Part shown: positions 25,386 through 36,217 of the stretch, in pieces
How the letters are laid out: every line of letters begins with the position of its first letter
Numbering within the stretch: the stretch's first letter is position 1
NCBI RefSeq assembly: GCF_029813775.1
Contig: NZ_JARVKW010000016.1
Span: 1-64,000, forward strand
DNA length: 64,000 nt
DNA from: Streptomyces sp. DH24
Lineage (GTDB): Bacteria; Actinomycetota; Actinomycetes; Streptomycetales; Streptomycetaceae
Reading direction: 5' to 3'
The notes under the pieces: generated by a model
The model's database searches: none
What the model was told of the DNA's origin: nothing
Seen by the model: only the letters and a program-made list of their open reading frames with translations
Made by a program: the position numbers and the translations under genes

Positions 25386-25711
25386 TCAGACCCGGTAGCG
25401 CCGCAGGGCGGGTACCGCGGCGGCCAGGGCCAGCATCACAGCGCGAACACCACCAGCGGCAGCAGTCCGGCGAGGCTCGCGGCGCCGACCCACGCCGAGG
25501 AGCCGGTGATGTCGTAGATCTGCTTGGGTACGGCGACCGCGGTGAGCTGGCTGCCGACCGCCGTGACGACGGTCGACGACCACAGCCTGCGGTAGGCGGG
25601 GATGCGCAGGGGGCGGGTGTCCATGGCCCAGCGGCGCCACCCCCGGCGGGGCGCTCGCGCCGCCCGCCCGGTCTCCGGTCGCGGTGCGGCGCCGCTCTCG
25701 CTGGTGTCCAC
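25386..25711 (-). pseudogene. MFS transporter remnant (N-terminus joined to C-terminus)
   Basis: Reading from 25711 on the minus strand, the first 91 codons give an MFS N-terminus with a basic leader, RPLRIPAYRRLWSSTVVTAV and a second hydrophobic segment LAGLLPLVVFAL, then a stop at 25436. In the next frame the sequence continues directly with MLALAAAVPALRRYRV and a stop at 25386, which looks like the last transmembrane helix and tail of the same kind of transporter. About 300 residues are missing, so an internal deletion with a frameshift most likely destroyed the gene. Functional transport is not possible. Confidence 0.7.
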
Positions 25712-25791
25712 GTACGTCGCCCTGGTTGCTCGTTACATCTTTCTGGTCGGGATCACTATGGCACCCCCGCCGACGCGGCCCGCACGCCGTC

Positions 25792-26406
25792 TCAGGCTCC
25801 GGCGATCAGGCTCACGCCGAGCACGGCCATCGTGAGGGCGACCAGTCCGTCCAGGACCCGCCAGGCGGCGGGGCGGGCCAGGAAACGGCTCAGCAGCCGG
25901 GCCCCGAAGCCGAGCGCGGCGAACCAGCAGAGGCTGGCCAGCACGGCACCCAGGCCGAAGGTCCAGCGCAGCGGGCCGCGGTCGGCGGCGACGGAGCCGA
26001 GCAGGAACACGGTGTCGAGGTAGACGTGCGGGTTCAGCCACGTCATCGCCAGGCAGGTCAGCACCGCCCGCCTGCGTGAGCCGGTCGTCTCCCCCTCCGC
26101 CGTGAGCCCTTCGGCGGGGCGGAACACGCGGCGGGCCGCCAGGGCGCCGTAGCAGAGCAGGAAGGCGCCGCCGATCCAGCCGACCGCCGTCAGCGCGCCG
26201 GGCCACGCCACCACGATCGCGCCGACCCCGGCGACGCCGAGGGCGATGAGGAGGGCGTCGGACAGGGCGCAGATGCCGACGACGGCGAGGACCGCGTGGC
26301 GGCGGACGCCCTGGCGCAGGACGAAGGCGTTCTGGGCGCCGATGGCGACGATGAGGGACAGGCCGGTGCCGAATCCCGCGGCGGTGGCGGTCAGAGCTGG
26401 GGTCAT
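25792..26406 (-). CDS. LysE/ArgO-type amino acid exporter
   Basis: A 204-residue membrane protein with six hydrophobic segments. The N-terminal LIVAIGAQNAFVLRQG and the MTWLNPHVYLDTVFLLG motif in the middle are diagnostic of the LysE/ArgO family, which exports lysine, arginine or their toxic analogues. It is divergent from a LysG/ArgP-type regulator, the standard arrangement. TAGCGT at 26415-26420 on the minus strand stands 8 bases before the ATG, which fits a leaderless or nearly leaderless transcript. Export of basic amino acids is inferred from the family. Confidence 0.9.
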   Translation of the reverse strand: MTPALTATAAGFGTGLSLIVAIGAQNAFVLRQGVRRHAVLAVVGICALSDALLIALGVAGVGAIVVAWPGALTAVGWIGGAFLLCYGALAARRVFRPAEGLTAEGETTGSRRRAVLTCLAMTWLNPHVYLDTVFLLGSVAADRGPLRWTFGLGAVLASLCWFAALGFGARLLSRFLARPAAWRVLDGLVALTMAVLGVSLIAGA

Positions 26407-26442
26407 GGCCTCGACGCTAGGGAAAGGACCACTCGCCGTACA

Positions 26443-26468
26443 GCTAAAGATTTTTACGTACCATTAGC
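26443..26468. promoter_or_regulatory. LysR-type operator region between lysE and its regulator
   Basis: GCTAA (26443-26447) and TTAGC (26464-26468) form an inverted repeat around the AT-rich AAGATTTTTACGTACCA. The AT-richness stands out from the surroundings, and the position between divergent genes fits a LysG/ArgP binding site with bound lysine or arginine as coinducer. Confidence 0.5.
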
Positions 26469-26475
26469 CACTGTG

Positions 26476-27378
26476 ATGGGAGAGCTTCCGCTGGACCAGG
26501 TGCGGACGCTGCTGGCGGTGGTCGACGAGGGCACCTTCGACGCGGCCGCCGCCGCGCTGCACGTGACGCCGTCGGCGGTGAGCCAGCGGGTGAAGGCGCT
26601 GGAGCAGCGCACCGGCCGGGTGCTGCTGATGCGGACCAAGCCGGTGCGGCCGACCGAGTCCGGCGCGGTGGTCGTACGGCTGGCCAGACAGCTGGCCCGT
26701 CTCGAACACGACGCGTACGCCGAGCTGGGGCTGAGCGGCGCCGGGGAGCCGACGCGGGTGCCGGTGGCGGTGAACGCGGACTCGCTGGCGACGTGGTTCC
26801 TCGCCGCGCTCACGCGGGTGCCCGAGGAGCCGGCGCTCTCCTTCGAGCTGCGCCGCGAGGACGAGGACCACACGGCGGCGCTGCTGCGGGAAGGGCTCGT
26901 CATGGCGGCGGTGACGTCCTCGTCCGACCCGGTGCCGGGGTGCTCGGTGCGGGCCCTCGGCCGGATGCGGTATCTGCCGGTGGCGAACCCGGAGTTCGCC
27001 GCGCGCCATCTGCGGGACGCGCCGCTGGTGGAGGCGCTCGGCGCGGCGCCCGTGGTGACCTTCGACCGGCGGGACGACCTCCAGGACGGCTTCGTGCGCC
27101 GGCTCGGCGGGCCGGGCGCCACCGGCGGCAGGCGGCACTTCGTGCCCACGTCGGAGGGGTTCGCGGAGGCGGTCGCGGCCGGCCTCGGCTGGGGGCTGCT
27201 GCCCGAGGCGCAGGCGGACCCGCTGCTGCGCGCCGGGCGCCTGGTCGAGCTGGCCCCGGACCACTGGGTCGACGTGCCGCTGTACTGGCAGCAGTGGAAG
27301 CTCGACTCCCCGGCGCTGGCGGCGGTCGCGGAGGCGGTGGTGTCGGCGGCGGCGCAGGCGCTGCGCGGGCCCGGCTGA
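26476..27378 (+). CDS. LysG/ArgP-family LysR-type regulator
   Basis: A 300-residue LysR-type regulator of the ArgP (IciA)/LysG subgroup. The HTH is AAAALHVTPSAVSQRVKALEQ (residues 24-44 in the protein), followed by RTGRVLLMRT and a periplasmic-binding-like effector domain. It is divergent from a LysE exporter and by analogy with C. glutamicum LysG should activate it when basic amino acids accumulate. The start is ATG 26476; GTG 26473 one codon upstream is also possible. No ribosome site is visible, so the transcript may be leaderless. It ends 15 bases before the convergent TetR gene. Confidence 0.9.
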   Translation: MGELPLDQVRTLLAVVDEGTFDAAAAALHVTPSAVSQRVKALEQRTGRVLLMRTKPVRPTESGAVVVRLARQLARLEHDAYAELGLSGAGEPTRVPVAVNADSLATWFLAALTRVPEEPALSFELRREDEDHTAALLREGLVMAAVTSSSDPVPGCSVRALGRMRYLPVANPEFAARHLRDAPLVEALGAAPVVTFDRRDDLQDGFVRRLGGPGATGGRRHFVPTSEGFAEAVAAGLGWGLLPEAQADPLLRAGRLVELAPDHWVDVPLYWQQWKLDSPALAAVAEAVVSAAAQALRGPG

Positions 27379-27393
27379 GCCGTAGCCGACGCG

Positions 27394-28110
27394 CTAGCGT
27401 CTTCTGCCGCCCACCGCCGCCAGCCGCGCCGCCGCGCTCTCCAGCAGCATCTCCAGTGCCGTCGGGTACGCGCTGGTGACCATGCGCGTCGCGAGCAGCG
27501 GCGCGGCCTCGGCGATCCGGGGGTGGGTCCGGGCGGGCAGCCGGGCGTAGGTGGACAGCCACATGTCCTCGTCGGCGCGCAGGGTGTCCGGCGGCAGGGC
27601 CAGCGAGGCGGCGTCGAGAGCGGCGAAGGCCAGGGTCTGGTCGATGAAGGCGTGGTAGACGCGCACGGTGTCGGACAGCGGGAACCCGGCCGTGCGCAGG
27701 ACGTCGAGGACCGCCTCGTCGGCCGCCAGCTCGTTCGCGCGGCCCGTGACCCGGCTCGCCGTGAGCAGCGCGGCCTGCGGGTGGGCCACGTAGGCGGCGT
27801 GGATGCGCAGTCCGACGGTCCTGAGGTCCGCCCGCCACTCCCCCGTGCGTTCCCAGCCGCGCAGGGCCTGTCCGATGAGGGCGTCGCCGATGGCGAGGGT
27901 CAGGTCGTCCATGCCGCGGAAGTACCGGTAGAGCGTGCTGGGGTCGCAGTCGAGGGCGAGGCCGAGCCGACGGGCGGTCAGGCCGCCGCTGCCGTGTTCG
28001 CGCAGCATCCGCAGCGCGGTCTCGACGATCAGCTCCTCGGACAGCACCGTGCCGCTTCTCGTGGGCCGGCGCCGCCGCCGTTTCTCCTCGGACACCACCC
28101 GCTTGGCCAT
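27394..28110 (-). CDS. TetR-family transcriptional regulator
   Basis: A 238-residue regulator. A basic N-terminal arm (RRRRRPTRSG) precedes the HTH LTARRLGLALDCDPSTLYRYF (residues 44-64 in two parts). The C-terminal ligand-binding domain is of the TetR/AcrR type. It is divergent from the saccharopine-dehydrogenase-like gene across a 131-base gap and may control it. The gap contains TTATGCCAACGCC and a run TTGACCTTAAAGG, but no clear palindromic operator was recognised. The ligand is unknown. Confidence 0.88.
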   Translation of the reverse strand: MAKRVVSEEKRRRRRPTRSGTVLSEELIVETALRMLREHGSGGLTARRLGLALDCDPSTLYRYFRGMDDLTLAIGDALIGQALRGWERTGEWRADLRTVGLRIHAAYVAHPQAALLTASRVTGRANELAADEAVLDVLRTAGFPLSDTVRVYHAFIDQTLAFAALDAASLALPPDTLRADEDMWLSTYARLPARTHPRIAEAAPLLATRMVTSAYPTALEMLLESAAARLAAVGGRRR

Positions 28111-28241
28111 GGCCGCCTTCCTCTCCCCGGTCTTATGCCAACGCCATTGACCTTAAAGGACGGTCCGGCGAACCATCTCCGTCCGGGGCCCCACCTCGTC
28201 CGTGTTCCTTTCCCGTTCCTCGACCCGGAGGGAGTTCCGTC

Positions 28242-29462
28242 ATGCGTGTTCTGCTCGTGGGAGCCGGTGGTGTGGGCACCGCCGTCACCCGGATCGCGGC
28301 CCGCCGTTCGTTCTTCGAGCTGATGGTGGTGGCCGACCACGACCCGGCCCGCGGCGAGGCCGCCGTGTCGGCGCTCGGCGACGGGGCGTGCCGGTTCCGC
28401 GCCGAGCGGGTGGACGCCGGGGACGAGGCGGCGGTGGCGGAGCTGCTGCGCCGGCACGCCTGCGACGTGCTGTTCAACGCCACCGACCCGCGGTTCGTGA
28501 TGCCGCTGTTCCGGGCCGCGCGGGCGGCGGGCGCCACGTATCTCGACATGGCGATGTCGCTGTCCCGGCCGCACCCGGAGCGCCCGTACCAGGAGTGCGG
28601 GGTGAAGCTGGGCGACGAGCAGTTCGCGGCGGCGGCCGACTGGGAGGCGGCGGGCGTCCTCGCGCTCGTCGGCATGGGCGTGGAGCCGGGCCTGTCGGAC
28701 GTGTTCGCCCGGTACGCGGCCGACGAACTGTTCGACGACATCGAGGAGATCGGCGTCCGGGACGGCGCGAACCTCACCGTCGACGGGTACGGCTTCGCCC
28801 CGTCGTTCAGCATCTGGACCACGATCGAGGAGTGCCTCAACCCGCCGGTCGTCTACGAGGCCGACCGCGGCTGGTTCACGACCGAGCCGTTCAGCGAACC
28901 CGAGGTGTTCGACTTCCCGGCGGGCATCGGCCCGGTGGAGTGCGTGAACGTGGAGCACGAGGAGGTGCTGCTCGTACCGCGCTGGGTCGGCGCGCGCCGC
29001 GTCACCTTCAAGTACGGCCTGGGCGAGGAGTTCGTGAACACGCTCAGGACGCTGCACCTGCTCGGCCTCGACCGCACCGAGCCGGTCACCGTGCCGGGCC
29101 CGGCGGGGCCGGTGGCGGTCTCGCCCCGGGACGTCGTCGCCGCCTGCCTGCCCGACCCGGCGACGCTGGGCGGGCGGATGCGGGGCAGGACCTGCGCGGG
29201 CACCTGGGTGCGGGGCGTGAAGGACGGTGCGCCGCGCGAGGTGTACCTCTACCACGTCGTCGACAACGAGTGGTCCATGACGGAGTACGGCTGCCAGGCG
29301 GTGGTGTGGCAGACCGCCGTCAACCCGGTCGTCGCGCTCGAACTGCTCGCCACCGGCGCCTGGTCGGGCACCGGGGTGCTCGGTCCGGAGGCCTTCCCGG
29401 CCCGCCCGTTCCTCGACCTGCTGACCGCCTACGGCTCCCCCTGGGGCCTGCGGGAGCAGTGA
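28242..29462 (+). CDS. Saccharopine dehydrogenase-like NADP-binding oxidoreductase
   Basis: A 406-residue protein with an N-terminal Rossmann fold (VLLVGAGGVGTAVTRIA, residues 3-19) and a C-terminal domain typical of saccharopine dehydrogenase/homospermidine synthase relatives. ATG 28242 has GGAGGGAG about 7 bases upstream. It stands alone on the plus strand, divergent from a TetR gene. In bacteria such enzymes act on lysine-derived or polyamine substrates. A link with the Orn/Lys/Arg decarboxylase at 23098 is conceivable but not supported by gene order. The exact reaction is not predictable. Confidence 0.82.
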   Translation: MRVLLVGAGGVGTAVTRIAARRSFFELMVVADHDPARGEAAVSALGDGACRFRAERVDAGDEAAVAELLRRHACDVLFNATDPRFVMPLFRAARAAGATYLDMAMSLSRPHPERPYQECGVKLGDEQFAAAADWEAAGVLALVGMGVEPGLSDVFARYAADELFDDIEEIGVRDGANLTVDGYGFAPSFSIWTTIEECLNPPVVYEADRGWFTTEPFSEPEVFDFPAGIGPVECVNVEHEEVLLVPRWVGARRVTFKYGLGEEFVNTLRTLHLLGLDRTEPVTVPGPAGPVAVSPRDVVAACLPDPATLGGRMRGRTCAGTWVRGVKDGAPREVYLYHVVDNEWSMTEYGCQAVVWQTAVNPVVALELLATGAWSGTGVLGPEAFPARPFLDLLTAYGSPWGLREQ

Positions 29463-29621
29463 CCGGCGGCGGCACGGCGGATCGATCAGTATGCGAGAAG
29501 CGCCGGACCCCCCGCCCGCTCTAGCGTTGCGGCAGACGGACCGCCCGATGCCTGGTTGGATCGGGCCAGGGGACGCCGACGGGGCCGCGCAGGAGCCCCG
29601 CGCGACGGATGGAGACTGAGA

Positions 29622-32015
<2,394 letters not shown>

Positions 32016-32029
32016 CCGCGACCCGCTGC

Positions 32030-32062
32030 CCGTGTCCCCGTCCGCTCCGGCCGGGGGCACGG
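32030..32062. terminator. Bidirectional hairpin between the UvrA-like and DUF6098 genes
   Basis: CCGTGTCCCCG (32030-32040) pairs with CGGGGGCACGG (32052-32062) with one G-T pair and an 11-base loop. It sits in the 52 bases between two convergent stops. Confidence 0.6.
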
Positions 32063-32067
32063 CGGCG

Positions 32068-32517
32068 TCAGCGGCCGGAGCGGCGCAGAGGGCCCCAGGG
32101 GTGCTCCTGCCGTTCCACGACGTCCCGCGCCTCCTCGATCACGCCGTCGTCGATCCAGCACATCGGCCGGGCGTCGGTGACCAGCGGCTCGTTGTCGGGG
32201 CCGCGGCCGTTCTCCCGTCCGGTCAGCACCCACGGGCGTACGCCGGGGCCCTTCTCGTGCGGCAGGTGGGCGTAGTCGTGCAGCCGGCGGGCCACCCACA
32301 CGTGCACGGAACGGTCCTCCCACCAGTCCTCGACGTCCAGGGGATTGGCGGACAGGCCGGGCATGGACACACCGGTGAGCTCGTCCTTGCTGGACACCTC
32401 GGAGAGGTCCGCCTCGGGGCCGCGCGACCAACGGACGTACAGGCCCCGGTCGCGTTCGACCAGGCCGGTGAGTTCGGCGAGTGTGCGCACGCTGGGCAGG
32501 TCGTCCGATGCGCTCAT
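32068..32517 (-). CDS. DUF6098 family protein
   Basis: A 149-residue soluble protein with the conserved phrases LYVRWSRGPEADL, LPGLSANPL-like (MPGLSANPLDVEDWWEDR) and GRGPDNEPLVTDARPMCWIDD that mark the streptomycete family DUF6098. The function is unknown. A good SigB-type promoter match (32567-32591, minus strand) lies about 50 bases upstream, which suggests induction by stress. It converges on the UvrA-like gene and is divergent from a DUF488 gene. Confidence 0.78.
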   Translation of the reverse strand: MSASDDLPSVRTLAELTGLVERDRGLYVRWSRGPEADLSEVSSKDELTGVSMPGLSANPLDVEDWWEDRSVHVWVARRLHDYAHLPHEKGPGVRPWVLTGRENGRGPDNEPLVTDARPMCWIDDGVIEEARDVVERQEHPWGPLRRSGR

Positions 32518-32566
32518 GTCGCGTCCTCCCTCGTCGCCGTCGGTCCGGATCCGTCAGGCGGTCGGA

Positions 32567-32591
32567 GTACCCGCAGAAGGCGGCCGCAACC
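32567..32591 (-). promoter_or_regulatory. SigB-type promoter of the DUF6098 gene
   Basis: On the minus strand, GGTT (32591-32588), 15 bases, then GGGTAC (32572-32567). This fully matches GNNT-N14/16-GGGTAY. The distance from the -10 box to ATG 32517 is 49 bases. Confidence 0.55.
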
Positions 32592-32691
32592 AGGCAGCTT
32601 CTCCCCCGGCCGGATCGCGCCGGGCCGCGCCGCCCGTGCGGCGGCAGTAGCCTCGCGGCACCAGCGTCCCGACCGCCGAGGAGGCCCGACC

Positions 32692-33042
32692 GTGAGCGTT
32701 CGCGTGCGCCGCGTCTACGAACCGCCCGAGTCCGGTGACGGCGTCCGGGTGCTGGTCGACCGGCTGTGGCCGCGCGGCCTGGCCAAGGACGCGGCCCGGG
32801 TCGACGAGTGGCCGAAGGCCATGACGCCGTCGACGGAGCTGCGCCGCTGGTACCACGCCGGCGAGGGCTCGTACGAGGAGTTCGCCGGGCGGTACGAGGC
32901 GGAGCTCGCCGAGCCCGAGGCGGCCGGACTCCTCGACCACGTGCGGGACCTGGCCCGCGAGGGGACGGTGACGCTGCTGACCGCGTCGAAGGACCCGGAG
33001 AGCAGCCACGCGGCGGTGCTGGCCCGGCTCCTGCGGGACTGA
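32692..33042 (+). CDS. DUF488 family protein
   Basis: A 116-residue protein with the family signature RVYEPPESGDGVRVLVDRLWPRG at the N-terminus (residues 5-27 in two parts) and LLTASKDPESSHA near the end. DUF488 proteins are small cytoplasmic proteins of unknown function. GTG 32692 has GAGGAGG about 8 bases upstream. It converges on the FAD dehydrogenase gene, with 19 bases between, and lies divergent from DUF6098. No catalytic residues can be assigned. Confidence 0.85.
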   Translation: MSVRVRRVYEPPESGDGVRVLVDRLWPRGLAKDAARVDEWPKAMTPSTELRRWYHAGEGSYEEFAGRYEAELAEPEAAGLLDHVRDLAREGTVTLLTASKDPESSHAAVLARLLRD

Positions 33043-33061
33043 GGAGCCGGGCCGGCCCGGT

Positions 33062-34735
33062 TCAGGCGGTCTGCTGTGCGGCGGCCCGGCCCGCCGCCCG
33101 GCCCGAGAACAGGCAGCCGCCGAGGAAGGTGCCCTCCAGCGCGTTGTAGCCGTGCACACCGCCGCCACCGAACCCGGCGACCTCACCGGCCGCGTACAGG
33201 CCCTCGACCGGCGTGCCGTCGGCGCCCAGGGCGCGGGAGCCGAGGTCGGTCTGGATGCCGCCGAGCGTCTTGCGGGTGAGGATGTGCAGCTTGACGCCGA
33301 TCAGGGGCCCGGCGGACGGGTCGAGGATGCGGTGCGGGGTGGCGACCCGGCCGAGGCGGTCGCCGATGTAGCGGCGGGCGTTGCGGATGCCCTGCACCTG
33401 GGCGTCCTTGCTGTAGGCGTGGGCGAGCTGGAGGTCGCGGGCCGCTATCTGGCGGCGGAGGTGCGCCGCGTCGAGCAGCGGCCGGTCGGTCAGGCCGTTC
33501 ATCTTCTCCACGAGCCCTTCCAGGGTGGGCGCGGTGACGAAGTCGGCGCCCTTGCGCAGGAACGCGTCCACGGGTCCGGGCGCTCCCTTGCCGAGGATGC
33601 GTTCGCGTAGGAAGGCCCCGCGGTCCTTGGCGGTGATGTCGGGGTTCTGCTCGGAGCCCGACAGCGCGAACTCCTTCTCGATGATCTTCTGCGTGAGCAC
33701 GAACCAGGAGTGGTCGTGGCCCGCGAGGTCCTCGGTGGTGCGCAGGTGCTTGAGGGTGTTCAGCGTGTCGTATCCGGGCAGGCACGGCTCGGGCAGCCGG
33801 CGGCCGAGGGCGTCGAACCACATCGGGGACGGTCCGGGCAGGATGCGGATGCCGTGGCCGGGCCAGACCGGGTCCCAGTTCCGCAGGCCCTCGGTGTAGT
33901 GCCACATGCGGTCGCGGTTGACCAGGCGGGCGCCGGCCGCGGCACTGATGCCGAGCATGCGGCCGTCGACGTGGGCGGGGACGCCGGTGACCATCTCCTT
34001 GGGGGGTGTGCCGAGGCGCTCGGGCCAGTGGGCGCGCACGATGTCGTGGTTGGCACCGATGCCGCCGCTGGTGACGATCACGGCCTGCGCGGTGAGCTCG
34101 AAGTCGCCGACGCGGTCGCGGTTGGAGGCGACGCCGCGGGGCGAGGAGTCGTCCGCCAGGACCGTGCCGCGCACGCCGCGGGCGGCGCCCGACTCCACGA
34201 CGAGTTCGTCCACGCGGTGGCGGTGGTGGAAGGTGAGCAGCCGGTCCCGCTCGGCCTGCCGGGCGTGCCGGACGAACGGCTCCACGACGCCCGTGCCGGT
34301 GCCCCACGCGATGTGGAAGCGGGGTACGGAGTTGCCGTGCCCGTGCGCGGTGAGGTCGCCGCGCTCGGCCCAGCCGACGGTCGGCAGGAAGGTGATGCCG
34401 TGCCCGGCGAGCCAGGACCGCTTCTCGCCGGCCGCGAACTCGACGTAGGCGCGTGCCCAGCGCACCGCCCAGGAGTCCTCGTCCTCGGTCCGGTCGAAGC
34501 CGGCGCTGCCCTGCCAGTCGCTCCAGGCGAGGTCGAAGGAGTCCCTGATGCCCAGGCGCCGCTGCTGGGGCGAGTCCACGAGGAACAGCCCGCCGAAGGA
34601 CCAGAAGGCCTGGCCGCCGAGGTTGGCGGCGTTCTCCTGTTCCACGAGCGCGACTCTGCGGCCCCGGCCGGTCAGTTCGTGGGCCGCGACGAGCCCGGCG
34701 AGTCCCGCTCCGACGACGATGACGTCGGCGTCCAT
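33062..34735 (-). CDS. FAD-binding dehydrogenase (3-ketosteroid dehydrogenase/fumarate reductase-like)
   Basis: A 557-residue flavoprotein. It has the N-terminal Rossmann motif VIVVGAGLAGLVAAHEL (residues 5-21), the FAD contacts GGQAFWSFGGLF and the C-terminal LYAAGEVAGFGGGGVHGYN. The family resembles KsdD-like proteins such as mycobacterial Rv0785, which oxidise C-C bonds in steroids or similar substrates; the substrate is not known. It starts 16 bases after the stop of the TetR gene upstream, so both form an operon that the regulator probably controls. A substrate acting as TetR ligand is a reasonable guess. Confidence 0.85.
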   Translation of the reverse strand: MDADVIVVGAGLAGLVAAHELTGRGRRVALVEQENAANLGGQAFWSFGGLFLVDSPQQRRLGIRDSFDLAWSDWQGSAGFDRTEDEDSWAVRWARAYVEFAAGEKRSWLAGHGITFLPTVGWAERGDLTAHGHGNSVPRFHIAWGTGTGVVEPFVRHARQAERDRLLTFHHRHRVDELVVESGAARGVRGTVLADDSSPRGVASNRDRVGDFELTAQAVIVTSGGIGANHDIVRAHWPERLGTPPKEMVTGVPAHVDGRMLGISAAAGARLVNRDRMWHYTEGLRNWDPVWPGHGIRILPGPSPMWFDALGRRLPEPCLPGYDTLNTLKHLRTTEDLAGHDHSWFVLTQKIIEKEFALSGSEQNPDITAKDRGAFLRERILGKGAPGPVDAFLRKGADFVTAPTLEGLVEKMNGLTDRPLLDAAHLRRQIAARDLQLAHAYSKDAQVQGIRNARRYIGDRLGRVATPHRILDPSAGPLIGVKLHILTRKTLGGIQTDLGSRALGADGTPVEGLYAAGEVAGFGGGGVHGYNALEGTFLGGCLFSGRAAGRAAAQQTA

Positions 34736-34751
34736 GGCGACGTTCCCTTCT

Positions 34752-35378
34752 TCATCCGGGGGTGCCGCTGCCGTCGGTCAGCAGGGCGGTGAGCAGTTGC
34801 TTGAGCCAGGTGCGGGCGCGCTCGACGTCCTTGTCCAGCAGCAGTTGGACGGTCACTCCGTCGTACGCGGCGACGACCGCGTGGGCGGCGCCGTCGGCGT
34901 CGCCCAGTACGGCGGGCAGTTCCTGGTGTCCGGCGGCGCGGGCGAGGCGGTCGGCGATCGCCCGCCGCAGCCGCTCGCGGTGTTCGAGCAGGCTCCGCGC
35001 GACGGCGGGGTCGCGGGCGGCGTGCACCAGGAAGTCCGTCTTCACCAGCAGCCAGTCCACGTCGAGGAGGAGCACCTCGGTGACCCGGTCGACGGACGCC
35101 GGCACGTCGAGGTCCGCGCCGTCCACGGCGAGGGCCCCGGCGACCTGCTCCGCGATGAGGTCCGCCCGCTGCCGGTACAGGGCGAAGAACAGCTCGTCCA
35201 GGCTGGCGAAGTTCGAGTAGAAGGCGCCGCGGCTGTAGCCGGCGGCCTCGCAGACCTCCTCGATCGACACCCGGCCGAAGCCCTTGGCGGCGAACACGGC
35301 GAACGCCGCGTCGAGCAGCCTGGCCCGCGTCCGCACCCGGCGCCTGGTCACGCGCCCGGTCGTGCCCTCCACCGCCAT
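34752..35378 (-). CDS. TetR-family regulator, first gene of an operon with the flavin dehydrogenase
   Basis: A 208-residue regulator. The N-terminal HTH is FGRVSIEEVCEAAGYSRGAFYSNF (about residues 36-59 in two parts), and the long helical C-terminal domain is typical of TetR. ATG 35378 has GGAGGT 6 bases upstream; the frame is open further upstream but antisense to the AlkB-like gene. It is divergent from the AlkB-like gene across a 123-base gap with palindromic repeats, so autoregulation and control of both directions is likely. Confidence 0.88.
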   Translation of the reverse strand: MAVEGTTGRVTRRRVRTRARLLDAAFAVFAAKGFGRVSIEEVCEAAGYSRGAFYSNFASLDELFFALYRQRADLIAEQVAGALAVDGADLDVPASVDRVTEVLLLDVDWLLVKTDFLVHAARDPAVARSLLEHRERLRRAIADRLARAAGHQELPAVLGDADGAAHAVVAAYDGVTVQLLLDKDVERARTWLKQLLTALLTDGSGTPG

Positions 35379-35390
35379 GCCGGACCTCCG

Positions 35391-35429
35391 TTCGATACGC
35401 GAATGTATCCGATACCCCGATGCATCGAA
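35391..35429. promoter_or_regulatory. Candidate TetR operator between TetR and AlkB-like genes
   Basis: The inner repeat GATAC(6)GTATC (35394-35409) is enclosed by outer arms TTCGAT (35391-35396) and ATCGAA (35424-35429), with a further GATAC at 35411. It starts 13 bases upstream of the TetR ATG, the usual place for an autoregulatory operator. Confidence 0.55.
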
Positions 35430-35501
35430 CAGCCCCGCGCCGCACCGGGTCCCGACGATCTCTATGGGAACGCATTTTCGATTAAGAGGTACGCTGGCGG
35501 T

Positions 35502-36128
35502 ATGACCACGTACCTCCAGGGCTCGCTCTTCGACCAGACCGACGAGCTGCGGCTCGGCGGTCTCGGCGGGATGCGCCGCACCGAACTGGGGTCCGGCGCC
35601 TGGATCGACGTACTGCCCGGCTGGCTCGGCGGGTCCGACGCGCTGTTCGAACAGCTCGCCGCCGAGGTGCCGTGGCGGGCCGAGCGCCGCCAGATGTACG
35701 ACCACGTCGTGGACGTCCCCCGGCTGCTGGCGTTCTACGGCGCCGACGACCCGCTGCCGCACCCGGTGCTGACCGAGGCGCGCCGGACGCTCAGCGACCA
35801 CTACGCCGGCGAACTGCGCGAACCGTTCACCACGGCCGGGCTGTGCTACTACCGCGACGGCCGGGACAGCGTGGCCTGGCACGGCGACCGGATCGGCCGG
35901 GGCGCCCGCGAGGACACGATGGTCGCCATCGTCTCCGTCGGCACGCCCCGCGATCTGCTGCTGCGCTCGGTGGGCGGCGGCCGCACCGTGCGCCGGCCGC
36001 TCGGCCACGGCGACCTGATCGTGATGGGCGGCTCCTGCCAGCGGACCTGGGAGCACTGCGTACCGAAGTCCGCGCGGGCCGCCGGGCCGCGCATCAGCAT
36101 CCAGTTCCGGCCGCACGGCGTGCGCTGA
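35502..36128 (+). CDS. AlkB-like 2-oxoglutarate/Fe(II) dioxygenase
   Basis: A 208-residue protein of the AlkB family that would repair alkylated nucleic acid bases by oxidative dealkylation. The iron ligands HGD in VAWHGDRIGR (about residue 127-129) and the distal His in WEHCVPK (about 187) are present, as is the 2-oxoglutarate-binding Arg in RISIQFR. The upstream region is AT-rich and contains palindromes shared with the divergent TetR gene. ATG 35502 has GAGGT about 14 bases upstream. It may respond to alkylation or to the TetR ligand. Confidence 0.88.
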   Translation: MTTYLQGSLFDQTDELRLGGLGGMRRTELGSGAWIDVLPGWLGGSDALFEQLAAEVPWRAERRQMYDHVVDVPRLLAFYGADDPLPHPVLTEARRTLSDHYAGELREPFTTAGLCYYRDGRDSVAWHGDRIGRGAREDTMVAIVSVGTPRDLLLRSVGGGRTVRRPLGHGDLIVMGGSCQRTWEHCVPKSARAAGPRISIQFRPHGVR

Positions 36129-36217
36129 CCTCCCTTCCGCCCGCCGTTCTGTTTTGCTGGTGCCCGTCGGATTTGCCGGTGCCCGTCGGACGGGGGCCTC
36201 GAAGCGGCGGGACGGTC

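Noticed and set aside
33047..33060. Palindrome CCGGGCCGGCCCGG between convergent genes
   Set aside because: It has no loop and is expected by chance in such GC-rich DNA; not listed as a terminator.
35412..35417. Minus-strand GGGTAT near tetR
   Set aside because: The only ANNC partner is 13 bases away, outside the accepted spacing, and the sequence is better explained by the operator repeats.
35502..36128. HGD instead of a more usual HSD or HQD in the AlkB-like protein
   Set aside because: The iron motif is HxD with variable middle residue, so this is not an anomaly.
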